The notes beneath the pieces are model-generated. The model ran no database searches, was not told the DNA's origin, and saw only the letters and a list, made by a program, of their open reading frames with translations. A DNA stretch of 64,000 bases, from contig NC_079487.1 in the NCBI RefSeq assembly GCF_020520425.1, positions 86,247,141 to 86,311,140 of the forward strand. The letters are read 5' to 3'. Below, one piece after another: positions 1-12,159 of this stretch. Positions within the stretch are counted from its first letter, which is position 1, and each line of letters starts with the position of its first letter. A program made the translations under genes and the position numbers. This stretch comes from Spinacia oleracea. Taxonomy: Eukaryota; Streptophyta; Magnoliopsida; Caryophyllales; Amaranthaceae.

Positions 1-3000
1 TCTCTTCCTCTCTCCCCTTTCTCCCTAATTTCATAACGACGAAAGTGATTTTGAATATGGTGACATAACTCAATTAGAGGTTGTTGATTTATGAACTTCC
101 CCCGAAGGGACTAATTAAGTCTAAAAATGTCTCTCATATATAATGATAATAGATTATGAAGAGATATGTTTAATGGTAGGCAAAATTGCTACCACAATAG
201 TTGAGAATGGAATACATGCAAAAATCAGTGGGAGATAGCTTTTAACTTTACAAAATAATGGTATATGGATTAAAATGATACATGGATGGTAAATGTGGTA
301 CAGGTTTTTGTTCATAAATTATGAACACGAGTATGAGTTTATGATATTGATATCATCCTGAAGATGAAGAATGATAAATATGTTTATTGAAATTGATATG
401 TACCACAACTATAGTCAAAACTCCAGAAGAGTATAAGCTATCTTTCCATAAGTTTTGTTAGATTGTCTTGCACAAATGAGACACTAGTTTGTGTCGTTAT
501 ATCACATCACAATATGTTCAAATTATAGTATTTTATAATTACAGTGATCACTTTGGGAAGATAACCAGCAGTTATCGAATGAAATTTTTTTATATTATAT
601 TATATATGTATGATGTGATAATTTAGGCCATCCGGGTTTAAGAACACCCGTCATGAGATTTTATTGTCAAATAAAAGTTTATGTGCTGACACTCCCTCAT
701 ATGTTGTATATATATTCAAAGGCAAGACATATTGATGAGGTTGAGTTGTATTTCAATTGAATGTCAATTGAGAAAATAAATACAAGAGATATTAATTACT
801 TTGAAAACTTGTATAATGATATGATAGGTGACTTGAAGTTCACCATGATAGTAAGTGACTTGAAGATCACCAAGAAGTTTACTTTGAAAACTTGTATCAT
901 AAATCTCTTGATTGGGGCAATCATATATCAGCACGAAATGAGAAAATATGAAAAGAATACAACTGCATAGTGCATCTACTCCCCATGATCAATATTAATC
1001 TCCAGAAGAGAACGAAAGTATGAAGCATTTATTAATACACGCTGAAAATTGTATTATTAGTTGGTGAAAGATTTTATGCCCCATAATATATTGAAAATAT
1101 TTTCCCAACTTAGGGGGAGACGAGCTAGAATAAGTTGGCAAAATCGAAAGATAATATATCGATCCCCATATGAGTAAGTGTAAATGCCAACTATATGTCC
1201 TCGCAGTATGTTAGGACATAAATATCTATGACTTGATTATGTTAAATTGTTACATGTTCAAATGCATAAATGTGTATAATGGTCATAGTGCTCGATGTTA
1301 CTATAATGATCTTGCCAATATTTATTTAAATCTCTGCACCTGAAGTGTAGATTATATATACGGTTCCAACACAGTGATGAGATATAGATTTATTTATATG
1401 AAAAGGGCAAGATAATGCAGTTGATGATATATTTGAAAAGAAAGAAAACACTAATATACAGTGTATATATATGAAATACCCTTGAGGTGGTATAGATATC
1501 TGAACTAAAATAGATGGCCTGTGAGAAAAGATGAATGGTACCTATTGAATAAGTATTCAGATATCATTGATGAATAGCATGCAAAGTATATGTTGAAGAA
1601 TTTTGATGATACCGGTATATGATGGAACCGGAATATAATGCATATGCGAGAAATAATGGATTGAATAGGGGATTGTAAATTTATGTCTATTTCGATGTAG
1701 ACATCATTATAATGATCAAATGAGCTCATGGACCTGAAGTCCAACAAGTTATGGATTTGAAATATCCACGCTGTACAGTGTTTTGCATTTTGAGTCTTAC
1801 ATTCATATACATGTGTAGTTAATATGTAAATGCATCATTCATCATACATTTAGTTTTTTTTGTATTTTATCATGATTGATTTTCATTTATCTAGTTATAT
1901 ATGTTTCAAAACTATTATGATGTCGTATATGAATATGCATCCAAAGAATGGTATGATAGATTTGCAACTTTATGAATTTTATAAGAGGAGTTTCTTACTC
2001 CAATGGGCGAAGAGTTGCGAAAGAACTATATATATAATGTTGATTTAATAACATGTTATGCATCATGCAAATAAGAAAAGTTCCTGAAGAACTTGCACAT
2101 GATGTTATTAAACATCTAGCCCTTTAAGTTTTGCATATGAATATCACAACATTGTTGAGATATTATCAAACTCTTAAAGAGTGTTTTCGATTGAACTGTC
2201 GTCTCAACCAGTAGTTTGAGTACTTGAGAAATATGAAATATACATATTAGTTTATTCACGGAAGAATTCTTGTACAATATGAGTTGATTCAAAATTATAA
2301 GATAAGAGTATGTAATGTCCTTACATTGAGTTTTATTTTATGGTCCAGAAGAACCATAAATCACATTAGATCCTAAGTTGGACAGTGATATTATTATTTA
2401 TCATGTATTGTCATGAAAGTATGGCTAGAGAAATTTTGATCAACATTGATGATTACTACTACTTATGACTTCCAGAAGAAGATTTATATATGTCCAATAT
2501 TTAAGGATATATTTTGTAATATTATGTACAAGCTAGAAAATATATTTATTTCGGGTATTATTGTCAAAAGTCTGGTGATATAAATACCCACCTAGTGCAT
2601 ACAAGTGAACGTTTGAAAATTCAACTCAAATTGTGGAGAATCAACTTCCAAGGAACTTCATGTTGCTACATTTGGAAAGTTATCAACGGCATTAGATTCA
2701 TTGAATTAGAAGATCTCAAGTGATATATTCATCAGGGGGAGAAAATACGCGTTGCACTCTTTTTCCCTTAACCATGGTTTTGTCCCATTGGGTTTTTCAT
2801 GTAAGGTTTTTAACGAGGCAACATCCCAAGCGTATTATGATGAGTGTTGTACTCTTTTCCTTCACTAAGTTTTTTTATCCCACAGGGTTTTCTTAGTAAG
2901 GATTTTAATGAGGCATCATCTCATGTATATATTACAGGGCCATTGTATTATTTTAGATAATGGACATCCAAGGGGGAGTGTTATAAATATATTGTATTGT

Positions 3001-3133
3001 GGATGCCCATTATATCCCTGACATCCTCATCCTATATAATACATGTATATGTACATATTATGTTGATGAAAATAAAAATGATAACCGCCAGTTTCTCTCT
3101 TCCTCTCTCCCCTTTCTCCCTAATTTCATAACA
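1..3133 (+). mobile_element. Degenerate Ty1/copia retrotransposon remnant
   Basis: Bases 1-37 are the end of a 5' LTR: the same CT-rich stretch ending in TTTCATAAC recurs at 3095-3132 in the 3' LTR. No long frame survives, but copia landmarks remain. A broken FPTLGGE-type motif lies at 1101-1118. The end of the RNase H region (T-F-G-K-L, then a degenerate LKDLK) lies near 2660-2725. The CAGGGGGAGA motif and GTTTTGTCCCA-type 3' untranslated sequence common in plant copia elements run 2733-2930, and a purine tract AAGGGGGAG precedes the 3' LTR. At 3.1 kb it is shorter than a full copia element (about 5 kb), so it is internally deleted. No usual methionine-tRNA primer site is visible after base 38. 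The 5' flank lies outside the window. Confidence 0.75.
2979..3133 (+). repeat. 3' LTR of the copia remnant (155 bp)
   Basis: It starts TGTTATAAATATA directly after the purine tract AAGGGGGAG and ends CATAACA, so it has TG..CA termini. Its last 38 bases match bases 1-37 of the window. A 155-bp LTR is very short for a plant copia element. Confidence 0.75.
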
Positions 3134-3243
3134 GGTTTTTATTTATTTATTGTTGTTGAACACTTTTTTGATCTCAAGTTCTCAACCATCACAACTCACA
3201 AGTTTATCATTAAAATTTGCAATTCAATTTAATCGAATCCTAA

Positions 3244-3596
3244 GGCTTTATTTGGTTGGGAGGAATTGGAAGGAAAAGAAAAGAAAGGAAAAGTAAAATA
3301 AGGTTTCCTGTATTTCGTACAAATAATAATATGGGAAGTGGAAGGAAAGGAAGGGAATTGGAAGGAAAGCTCCTTTATAAAATTTTCACTTTCCTTTCCT
3401 CCCAAAATTGGAGGAATTTGGAAGGAAAGAGAAAATTAAAAGCTGTCATTTATGTTTTCTTTCTCTTTCCTTCATTTCTTTCCCTTAAAACCAAACACAG
3501 GAAAATAAAATCTATTTCTCTTCCCTTATTTTCCTTTCTTTTCCCTTCCTTTCTTTTCTCTTCCTTTCCTTTACTAATAATGAACCAAATAGGGCC
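3244..3596. mobile_element. Tourist-like (PIF/Harbinger) MITE
   Basis: A 353-bp element bounded by terminal inverted repeats GGCTTTATTTGGTT (3244-3257) and AACCAAATAGGGCC (3583-3596), 12 of 14 matching. A TAA duplication sits on each side (3241-3243, 3597-3599). The GG..TTTGGTT terminus and 3-bp TAA duplication are the signature of Tourist/PIF-Harbinger MITEs. The left half is rich in GGAA and the right half in TTCC, so the strand can fold into one long imperfect hairpin. The open frame that crosses it is a by-product of this composition. Confidence 0.85.
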
Positions 3597-3743
3597 TAAG
3601 ACAAGACGACAATTGGGTATATTGCTTAATTTTCAAATATACGATGTTACTTTTATCTGGGTATTGCTTAATTTTCTGCATTTTTATGTTTTTGATCGTG
3701 GGGTAAGTACTATCAAATTATCATTTCATCCGGGTTTTGCAAA

Positions 3744-4156
3744 ATTAGACATATGTCAGTCAAAGAGATTGGCACATGGCAGATCGAGATGCCAGTTGGA
3801 GAAACTATAGAAGTTTCTAGACGTTGCCAATGAGTTGGATTAAAACATGATAAGCTGGATATAGTGCACATCTTATTATTCTATATTGTGAAATTGTATT
3901 TGAATACTCCTAGAAATATTGCTGTTTGATGCAACAGATATGGTTTTGGAATTTCTACGGAGAGAAAAAAGATATGGGATACAACCTAATGAAGATTTTG
4001 ATTTACTAAATAAGGTTTGTGAAACTATTTTAAGCTCATGCCCCTTTTGTCTCAATTTTGAAATATTTATATTGTCAGCACCGATGAGATTGTATTTTGT
4101 AGGCCCTTGCGCTAGGGGAGCAGAAAACAAGTCTATATGAAGAATATATAAAGAAG
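3744..4156 (+). pseudogene. PDR-type (ABCG full-size) ABC transporter, 5' fragment
   Basis: Two exon-like blocks match the first nucleotide-binding domain of pleiotropic drug resistance ABC transporters. Block one (about 3744-4014) reads, with a frameshift and an in-frame TGA, DWHMA / EMPVGETIEVSRRCQ / VG and then FLRREKRYGIQPNEDFDLLNK. The family pattern is H-AEMTVRET-DFS-RCQGVG followed by RREK-AGIKPDPDID. A GT..AG intron (4015-4102) joins in frame to ALALGEQKTSLYEEYIKK (4103-4156), matching the family segment ending in -KTSLVTDY. A donor (AAG/gtatgc) follows at 4157. The rest is missing here, but the next part of the same protein is at 20696-20870 on the same strand. The functional protein would be a plasma-membrane exporter; this copy is dead. 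Confidence 0.75.
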
Positions 4157-4637
4157 GTATGCCGTTGGTTAATATAATAGCTTATGCATCTGAGTTTGCC
4201 TTATTCTCATCACTGCTTTTTTATGTCACTTCTGTTAGTAGTCAGCAATTTTGGTCCTGTCTTTAGAATCTTATTAGACTATAAGCAATCAGTTAACAGT
4301 CTGCATTACTTGAGAGGCTTTGGTAGCGTGCCAATCTCGGTAAGAGGCTTTTCAGGTAATTGCAATACTGACACATATGATATATGTGGGAGTTCATACA
4401 GTTAGTCTGGGTCTAAGATGAGTGGACTTAGACTGCAATAGGATTAGGACAACTCAGCTATTAAAAATTAGGTTTAGGGGGGAAAGGGGATGTTTAAGGG
4501 GGGAAAATATTTCACTAATGCCGCCATTACTCTCATCTTAAGCGGGATTTTCAGCGCCCTCATTCTTCACCAAATTATCCCGCTCAAAATTTCACCCTGA
4601 AAAAAATAAAATAAAAAAAGGAGTACAAGGTTTTGAG
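4157..4637 (+). other. Non-genic stretch between PDR fragment and FAR1-like gene
   Basis: Probably begins as PDR intron and then changes to the 5' flank of the inserted cluster. It contains G-rich runs (GGGGGGAAA-type near 4476-4506). No frame or terminal inverted repeat could be paired with certainty to a partner further right. Confidence 0.4.
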
Positions 4638-7355
4638 ATGTTTGTGGCAAGTGACATTATAAAGAAGGAGTACAAGGCTAAGGGTGTTTCTAAAATAGGT
4701 GTTGGAGAACTTGAGGCTAGGCCGCATATGATGGATAGAATAAGGTTTAAATGTAAGAAGGGAGGTGTTAAAAAAAGTGCAGGGTCTAATGTAACTGGTT
4801 GCAAAATGTTTGTTTATGGTACAGCGAAAAATGGAGAGTTCGTACTTGTTAGTTGTGATTTAAATCATAATCACCCTCTAAGTCCCGAATGTAGTAGAAT
4901 GATGGTTAATTATAGAAGCATTGACGGACCGACCTTTGATAGGATAATGATATATGAAAGGGCGGGTGTTAGCATCAATAGAAACTTCGGGACTCAATTG
5001 ATTGAAAAAGGTGGTTTTGATAATATGACGTTTAACAAAAAGGATGTGAAGAACGCCTTAGCTGTTGAACGTCGTAAAACAATGTTTGAGAAAGGAGATG
5101 CTGCCGGGCTTGAAGAGTATTTCAAATCACAACGAGAATTGAATTGCGATTTTTATAGTTCAATGCAACGAGATGAAGATGGCATTTTAAAGAACGCATC
5201 TTGGTCCGACGCGCGTAGTAGAGGAGCTTGCAAATATTTCAGGGACGTGATTAGTTTCGACACCACTTTTTCTAGCAATAGGTACGTAAATTTATATTTA
5301 AGAGCTTAGTTTGTTTTTATGTTTATTTAGGGCAAGTGTTATTATATGTTTTATACTTGCATGTTAAAATGTTTAGTGACTTGCATGGGATAATGGTTTG
5401 TTTTTTTGGGTTATAGGGTTTTAGGGTTTAGGGTTTACGCCTTTTGTTTGGCTTATTATCCTATATGAAATGCATGGTTATTAGGTCTTCGATTTTTATA
5501 TTTATTTCGTGAGCAATTTGCATGGTAATGTATGCAATACTACAAATGTATTCGTTAAAGTTGTTAATTGGATAGGTATCTTATGCCATTTGCTCCCTTT
5601 GTTGGCGTCAACCATCATGGTAAATCGATTGTCTTCGCTGCCTCTTTAATCTCACACGAAGACACTGAATCATTTGTTTGGGTGTTTGAGGAATGGCTGA
5701 AGTGCATGGGGAAGCCTCTCAAGGGAATTTTGACCGATCAAGACAAGGCAATAGGTAGAGCCATAAGTGAATTTTTCCCCGGTGTTCCACACAGGCTTTG
5801 TTTGTGGCACATGTTACAGAATGCTTCTCGCAATCTAGGCAAGCTTGCAGAATGGAAAAGCATTGATACACTCATCCGAACAGCTGTCCACGATATGCTT
5901 GATCCTAATGAGTTTGATGAGGCTTGGTGCCTTGTGATGGAGAAATATAATCAATGTGGTAAGGGGTGGATGCAGGATGCGTATGATAACCGTCGGAAAT
6001 GGGCACCAGCCTACAATAGAGGCACATTTTGGGCTGGAATGTCATCTACCCAAAGAAGTGAAGGTATGAATCGTTACTTCAAAATTCATGTAGACTTAGA
6101 ATGTGGATTAGTCCAGTTTATTAAGAACTACGAGTTTTGTATGAATATAAAGGCCGAGGAAGAGAAGGAGGATAATTTTGATAGTGTAGATACGCCTCCT
6201 CAACTTGATGTTGATAAGAGTATGTTAGCCGAGTATGTTTTCCATAAGGTTTACACGAACGCAATGTTCGCTGAAGTTGTGAATGAGCGTAAAGGTTTAA
6301 CCCACACAAATGTTACCAAAACTGATTCACTAGGGCCACTTGTATTGTATAGAGCAGATGAGAAACTAACCTCCCCCCATTGGAGGAAAAGGTATAAGAG
6401 CTATAACGTTAAAGTAGATAAGGTTAAAGGGGAGCTAAGCTGTTCATGTCAGTTGTTTGAATTTAGAGGTATTTTATGTAGGCACATATTGAAAGCCATG
6501 GATGTGGAGGATTTTCAATTTGTACCGGAGAAGTATATACTAGATAGATGGAGGAAGCAAGTTAGGTCATATGAGAGCATTAGCGTTTCATACTATGATC
6601 CAGAAGAAACTAAACGGCTAGCAAAAGCTAAAGAGCTCACTCAAATACATAATTATTTGAGAGAATTAGCCATCCATAATGAGGAAGCCTACAAGTTGTA
6701 TACGGAAGCTACTGATGCCCTTAGCATAAAAATGGAGGATGTGGTGGGTATTCGAAAGACTGGCGATGTAGGGGATAATTCCATTTGTTGGTGGGATCCG
6801 GAAGCACGTAATGTGTTTGGTCGTCGTAGGTTACGCCCAAGAGAGCATAATGAACGCGCTCTGAAAAGGATAGCTCAACCTGCTGAAGATGGTGTGATTA
6901 AAACACCAGTTGACAAGAGGCATGTTGGTTGACCAAAGAAAGGAGCTTGTTCAATTTATGACAAATCTAAGAAGAATCTAGCATCTACGCACGTTGAGAT
7001 TGCAGCTAATGAGGTATTTTTGTTTCGTTGAATGTTTTTATTATTTATTTTTTGTTTGTTTTTTGTCGACTATAATGTATGTTGTGTACGTTAATTGTAG
7101 GAACTTATTAGGTCTACCTATGGGCATATTCCTAGCTACCGAGCTAGACAAGAACACGCGAACAACGTTCACGACGCACGTGTAGATCTTTCTTACAATG
7201 GACCCGTGTTAGAAGACATTCTTGAAAGCTCTCAGATTAGTTTGTCTGAAGATTTATCTCAAACTTTTGATTACGATGCGTTTGTATGGCGCAAAAGACC
7301 TGGAAGCCGGAAGCCGGATGACGTTGTAGTTGTTTTTAGTAAATCATTATTTTAG
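4638..7355 (+). CDS. FAR1/MULE transposase-like protein, three exons, one late in-frame stop
   Basis: Exons 4638-5281, 5576-7013 and 7101-7355 join in frame to about 778 codons. Residues about 30-95 hold a FAR1-type DNA-binding zinc domain (KCKKGG, TGCKMFVYG, CDLNHNHPLSP). The MULE transposase core follows: first Asp in SFDTTF (about 208), second in LTDQDKA (about 268), Glu in QRSEGMN (about 377). A SWIM zinc finger, CSCQLFEFRGILCRHIL (C-x-C-x9-C-x-H), starts near 502. Intron 1 (294 bp) restores the family run FDTTFSSNRYLMPFAPFVG across the junction. A TGA at 6930-6932 interrupts an AT-hook-like VG*PKKG motif, where CGA to TGA is the simple explanation. The frame then stays open across intron 2 (87 bp) to TAG at 7353. 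The N-terminus seems short for a FAR1 domain, so an upstream exon may be lost. It could be a MULE transposase or a host FAR1-RELATED SEQUENCE gene; its neighbours favour the first. Confidence 0.8.
5411..5437 (+). repeat. Interstitial telomere-like motif in intron 1
   Basis: Three to four imperfect plant telomere units (TTTAGGG, one as TTTTAGGG) lie inside the first intron of the FAR1-like gene. Short telo-box runs occur by chance or as regulatory motifs in plants; no role is claimed. Confidence 0.6.
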
Positions 7356-8040
7356 GTGTTAAAATGAGGATCTAATGATAAGTATGTGTAGTAAATTACT
7401 ATTTAACTCGTTAAAATGCCTATTAATTTGAAAGGATTGTTAAAGTTTTGTGGTGACGATGTTGTTAACTTTCCACAATTATTGAAAACGAACAACACCC
7501 AATAATCATCAATAAACGTAAGTAATCAAAACTATACAAGTTATTAAAGTTTGCTTCAGGATGATATCGTAAATTAATTAAATTATCAATTTAATGGTGG
7601 CACTTTCTACATGAATATGATTTTGTATACATTTCATTAAATTCCCTAAATACTAAAATAAAATGTATAATTTGTCATTTCTGTTGTTCATACTTTGGTT
7701 GAAAAATATTTCTACTCGCGTATTTATGTCAAAAACAATGTCTCCAAACAATCAAATGTCGGGTAGGTTGATGAGTATATCGTAACATGTAGACTCAAGA
7801 ATTGTTTGTTGAACTTAAAATTATAGCACGAGTCGAACCCTTGAAATTTTGAATGATTTGAAGAGACACATTACGTATAAAATGAAGAACGTTCGGACTT
7901 TTGAACGGAAAATCAACAATAACCGATTACAACAAAATATAACTTGATTGTTGTAGATTCTTAAAGTTTAAGGATTCTACTAGCTTGGGTGAACAAAAAA
8001 TAAAATCAAAAAACATATTGTCACCACGCATGTCATACAA
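7356..8040. other. Intergenic stretch between convergent genes
   Basis: AT-rich, with no credible frame, repeat or RNA gene. It separates the 3' ends of the FAR1-like gene (+) and the ULP1-like gene (-). Confidence 0.5.
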
Positions 8041-11000
8041 CTAGTTGTATATTTTTTGGATTCCTAGCAAATCAAGGACCTCCCGGACCGTGATCGTGTT
8101 GTTGTCGCTGCATACCAAGCGTCCAAGAATGTATTTCCGCGTTGCTCCGGCGTTCTTCGTATACGTCTGTGAATTTTGACATCAGTGTTTGCAAAAGTTT
8201 GTAAATTTAAAAAACCTATCTATATTAATATACCCTTACCTTCATCCACGCTGTAACAACCTCAACTGAAGACAACAACAACACCATGCATAATAGTGCC
8301 CCGTCCTCTTGTATTTTGTTCTTCGGGTGTTGATCGACCATTACTACCATTGCGTCGCTCAAGTTCCATGCATTTTTATTAAACCCGATCATTGGTTGCA
8401 GTTTCTTAAATATCATATCCTAAAAAACAAATATGTAAGTGAATCAATTGTCTTGGTTTTTAAAACTAGGAAAAGGGTTTAGTAAGTTTGCCACTCACCA
8501 AGTGCTTCACAAAAACAAAACTGAAACTGTTAGTTGTATGAGGCGTAATGCTCGGGTCATACGCGAATACATTGCGGCGGGAAACCTTACACTTTTTGTT
8601 TGAATGAGTTGGGTTAAATCTAACCACGAATCACTGACCTTTATGAAAAAGCGGTATGTATAACTGCGTAATAATCAACTCTGGCTACATTAGCAAACAT
8701 TGATTATTTCCTGTAATTCACGACCACAACTGTAATTAAATTGACTTTACCGTACGAATTCCCTTCATGTCAAATCCTTGTTCCATGTCAAGTTTCATGT
8801 CGTTTGCCAGTAACGTAATCAGTTCATTATACTTGGCCACAGAGCTACCCGTTGAAATCAACTCATCCTGTACAAAGATCGTCCTCATTAAACAGGCAGT
8901 TCAACAAAAAGAATTAACCCAAATTTTATGAATTGGAATACTTACCCAAAACTTAGGTGTAACCACATACGTTGTAAAGATCTTCATATCACGAAGTTGG
9001 GCGTTCAAAAATGAACACCAGGCACACATAACCTAGTGCGAAAGTGCAATGAATTTATTAAAATGTAATGCTTTTAAAACAGTTTTTTCATCAACTTAAA
9101 AAATTAAAGTGTGTTCATTAATTTACCTCCACGTCAATCTCTCCATTCCTCTTGAAAGAACGATAAAGGGTACCCCTTGTCAAGGCGTGTGTTTGCGTTT
9201 GTAATAAGACATGGTTCTCAAATTTATTATGCTCAAGTATTTTTTCAGAAATTTTCCTATGTGTGGTTGTTACCACAGTTTTTGGTATGAATCGTCCAAT
9301 TTTTTCCAAAGAATCAACAAATTTCCTGTCTTCATCAACTTCTACAACGTTGTCTTGGACCACGATTTTTTCTTTGGGTAGGGTGGGTGCAACATAAGTA
9401 AATTTTTTTCTCCACCACTTGCACTAGTCTCTGCACTAGTTTTTTCAGCTGCTTTGTTTGAAGCATTAGCCTGGTAAATTCAACACTTTAATGTTAAACT
9501 ACACCTAGGGATAAGTGGGAAATGACATATCTTATAATCTGGAAAGATTGATACCTGTCTATTGCCTATAATTGGTTGACGAACTCTTCATCGTACTGCA
9601 GACTTTATTGCTTCCTTCGGAGGTGGGGATGGTTTTCCAACTGTGACATTCACTCTGTCCTTCAACCACGGTGGTAATTCTGTCTGAACACTGATTGGAT
9701 ATGGTTTCCAATACAGAACATCTCGCACCACCTAATTAATTAAAATAGTGAGAACTCATTGCAATGACACGAATGCATAATATCTTATTATCAGGAGCAT
9801 ACCGGTGCATGGCCATAGGTACCATCTTGCCCCGAATCTTGATTAATCAAATCATATATGTCTTTTGTCTGCCAAGCTCCCAGCCTTGGAAAGTGTGTTT
9901 TCCACCCCTTTAGCCTGTCTAGGTACGCAATCTAAGTAATGTAAAACGCAATGGAAAAGCTAATTAGTACGCACATTATAGATTTAGCCAACGTAACAGT
10001 CATTTGTCTGTACAATATAAACTCACCAATAAAATCAATGCTGATGCTTTCCCACGCTCTTTTCCATGACCAACCATCCACTCATACAAGAAAGCTCACC
10101 AGTTCCATTCATACGGGTCATTTATGTATTCATCTTTAAGAATATGTAACAATTTCGGAGTAATGTAGTTATACTTAGTCATGCAAAAGAGACTGCCGAA
10201 TGACAGTAGTATGAAATGCCTCAGAAACGTGTTCCTACCATCAATTTCACACAATGCCTTGTTATACACATCAATATACTGAATCCCCTTTTTTTGTTAT
10301 ACTCTTCCTCAAACCTGGTTAGTTCCGGGTCATCCCCTTTAAGAGGACTAAATTCATAAAGCCCTTCCGGTAACCCAGTGATCCACATTATCATATCTTC
10401 ATCTATTACAATACTATAATCCTCACGAATCTGTAAAGTTTTAGTTTTCGCATCCCACCTTCCCTCTAACCAACTCAAGAAGTGCCTATCAATCTTTGTG
10501 ACTTTAAGATTTAATATTGACACAAATCCCGCAGCCTGCACCCAATTTTCTTTAATTGGACCCATGTTGGTAACCAAGTCATTCACAAGATCCGGGTAAG
10601 CACGTAAAGCGGTATGCTGCAAATTTAACAAAATAACACATGTTGTACGTAACATCAAAATAACTAAATGTAACACCTTCATGAATAATGATTCTGGATA
10701 CACAACCAAAGAACTTACTTGAGCCCTCACGGTGCTTTCACCTTCACCCTTAGGTGGTCTTCCAGGGCCACCCTTAACCCATTTTTCACTTGGGCGCGGT
10801 CTTTGCGCTCTTTGGGCATCTGTTAGCGGCGGCCTGCCTCGCTTTTTTTTTTTGCTTAGTTCCTTAATCGTAGAGGGTTCAATGTCATCTCCAGTTTCTT
10901 CTAATTCATATTGTATACTTTCCCATATATTCTCCTGATAAAGTGTAATAATATACAAATTAGCTGAAAATATTTCTCTCAATGTATACATAAATGCACT

Positions 11001-11458
11001 AACCAATTTTCTCCTACCGACGAAGGATAAAACATTATGTTCACGTTACTAAATTAACTTCTCCTTCAACAATAAAATCTTCTAAATATGCTGCAAAATT
11101 TTCAACTTCACTAACATGACTTGAAGTTTGGTCAATTGGATTACTTTGTTCGTTGTTAGGTGTTTGTTTTTCCTAATTTGAAAACAAAAATGAACCCCTT
11201 AAACTCATGCGTTTCCCAGTATACATTATTACCATTAAAAAAATTTCATATGGTAAGCACATAAACTTGTACCTGAGTGTTTTGGTTCCCTTCTGACTAA
11301 GAAACAATCACAGGAGAATTGAGCTTAGAACTATCCCCTTCCTTAGTTGGGTCTTGGTCATTAGGTTCTGGTGAAGAGTACCCCTTTTCTATTTTTGTAA
11401 CATCAGCAAAAGGATTCAGTGAGGGATCTTCTTCTCTATCAACAATAAGCACGGTCAT
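8041..11458 (-). pseudogene. ULP1-like C48 peptidase / DUF1985-like domain gene, broken
   Basis: Reading the minus strand, about ten exon blocks with GT..AG junctions follow from ATG 11458. First comes an acidic N-terminus with an internal TAG. Next is a basic region with two AT-hook-like motifs (KKRGRPPLTD, GGPGRPPKGE; 10720-10940). Then comes a DUF1985-like domain (AYPDLVNDLV .. FLSWLEGRWDAKTKTLQIREDY; from about 10620), which shifts frame near 10290 and meets a TGA near 10110 (WNW*AFLYEWMVG). Linker exons include IAYLDRLKGWKTHFPRLGAW. The last part is ULP1-like: YIPLFHKG, then the place of the catalytic His-Trp reads CAG TGA, then SRRNVFAYDPS, EDGALLCMVLL and LGRLVCSDNNTI before the TAG at 8043-8041. 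In the family the product is a SUMO-type cysteine protease carried by some MULEs; this copy cannot encode an active enzyme. It converges on the FAR1-like gene. Confidence 0.7.
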
Positions 11459-12159
11459 TCTGATTTATAATTTGTTTTTAAAATCAACAAAATTTAACAA
11501 TTACCTTACTGAATTGTTAATCCGACATCAATATTTTTGCAGAATTGTTAAACATGCAAATCAAAATTTATTTTTCCTTAAATATCATAACGTACATTCA
11601 ACTCTGACCAAGAAATGAAATCAACTCCAACTACAAATAAAATTAAAACCAGAATTCATCACAAAATTAGAAACTTACATTATGTAGTTCTTTAAAGTTA
11701 CCAGCAATTACAAATCTGGCTTTTGCACTATGGTTGTTGGAGTGATGGTGGTCGGTGAAGGAAAATTTGTGGAGGAAGGAGAGAGAAAGTGTTCGTTGTT
11801 TTAAAAAAAATAAACGAAAAAAATGAAGTTGTGAACAGTTGACCCTCAAAAGGTAGTGGGACCTGCTTCTTCCATAGCTACAACCAATAAGCTCACTACC
11901 CCTTTTACTTTTTCGGTTTCCAAGTATTAGTTTAGTGTGTAGTAATGAATCATAAAAATATCTGCCAGTTTTTTTTTTTTTTTTTTTTTTTTTTGTATTC
12001 GTATTATATAAAATAGTTTATTATATCTGATAAATTATTTATTCTTGTTTCACTGGTATTTCCAAGTTTATTTTTGTTATAAATGAACGTTAGTCATTTA
12101 TTTTAATTAGTCGAATCACCAAGGAAAAAACAATTGTTCCAACATAATAAAATGTAACG
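11459..12159. other. 5' flank of the ULP1-like gene with long poly-T run
   Basis: AT-rich sequence with an uninterrupted T run near 11970-11995. Small frames here show no similarity I can recognise. It is probably the promoter and leader side of the minus-strand gene. Confidence 0.4.

Noticed and set aside
3256..3810. 184-aa open frame on the + strand
   Set aside because: It runs through the GGAA/TTCC-rich Tourist MITE into PDR debris in the wrong frame; no protein similarity.
5411..5437. Telomere or chromosome end
   Set aside because: Only three to four imperfect units inside an intron; too short for telomeric DNA.
4638..7355. Calling the FAR1-like gene a host FHY3/FAR1 light-signalling regulator
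   Set aside because: A late stop, a short N-terminus and neighbours of MULE type make a transposon origin more likely; kept as an alternative only.
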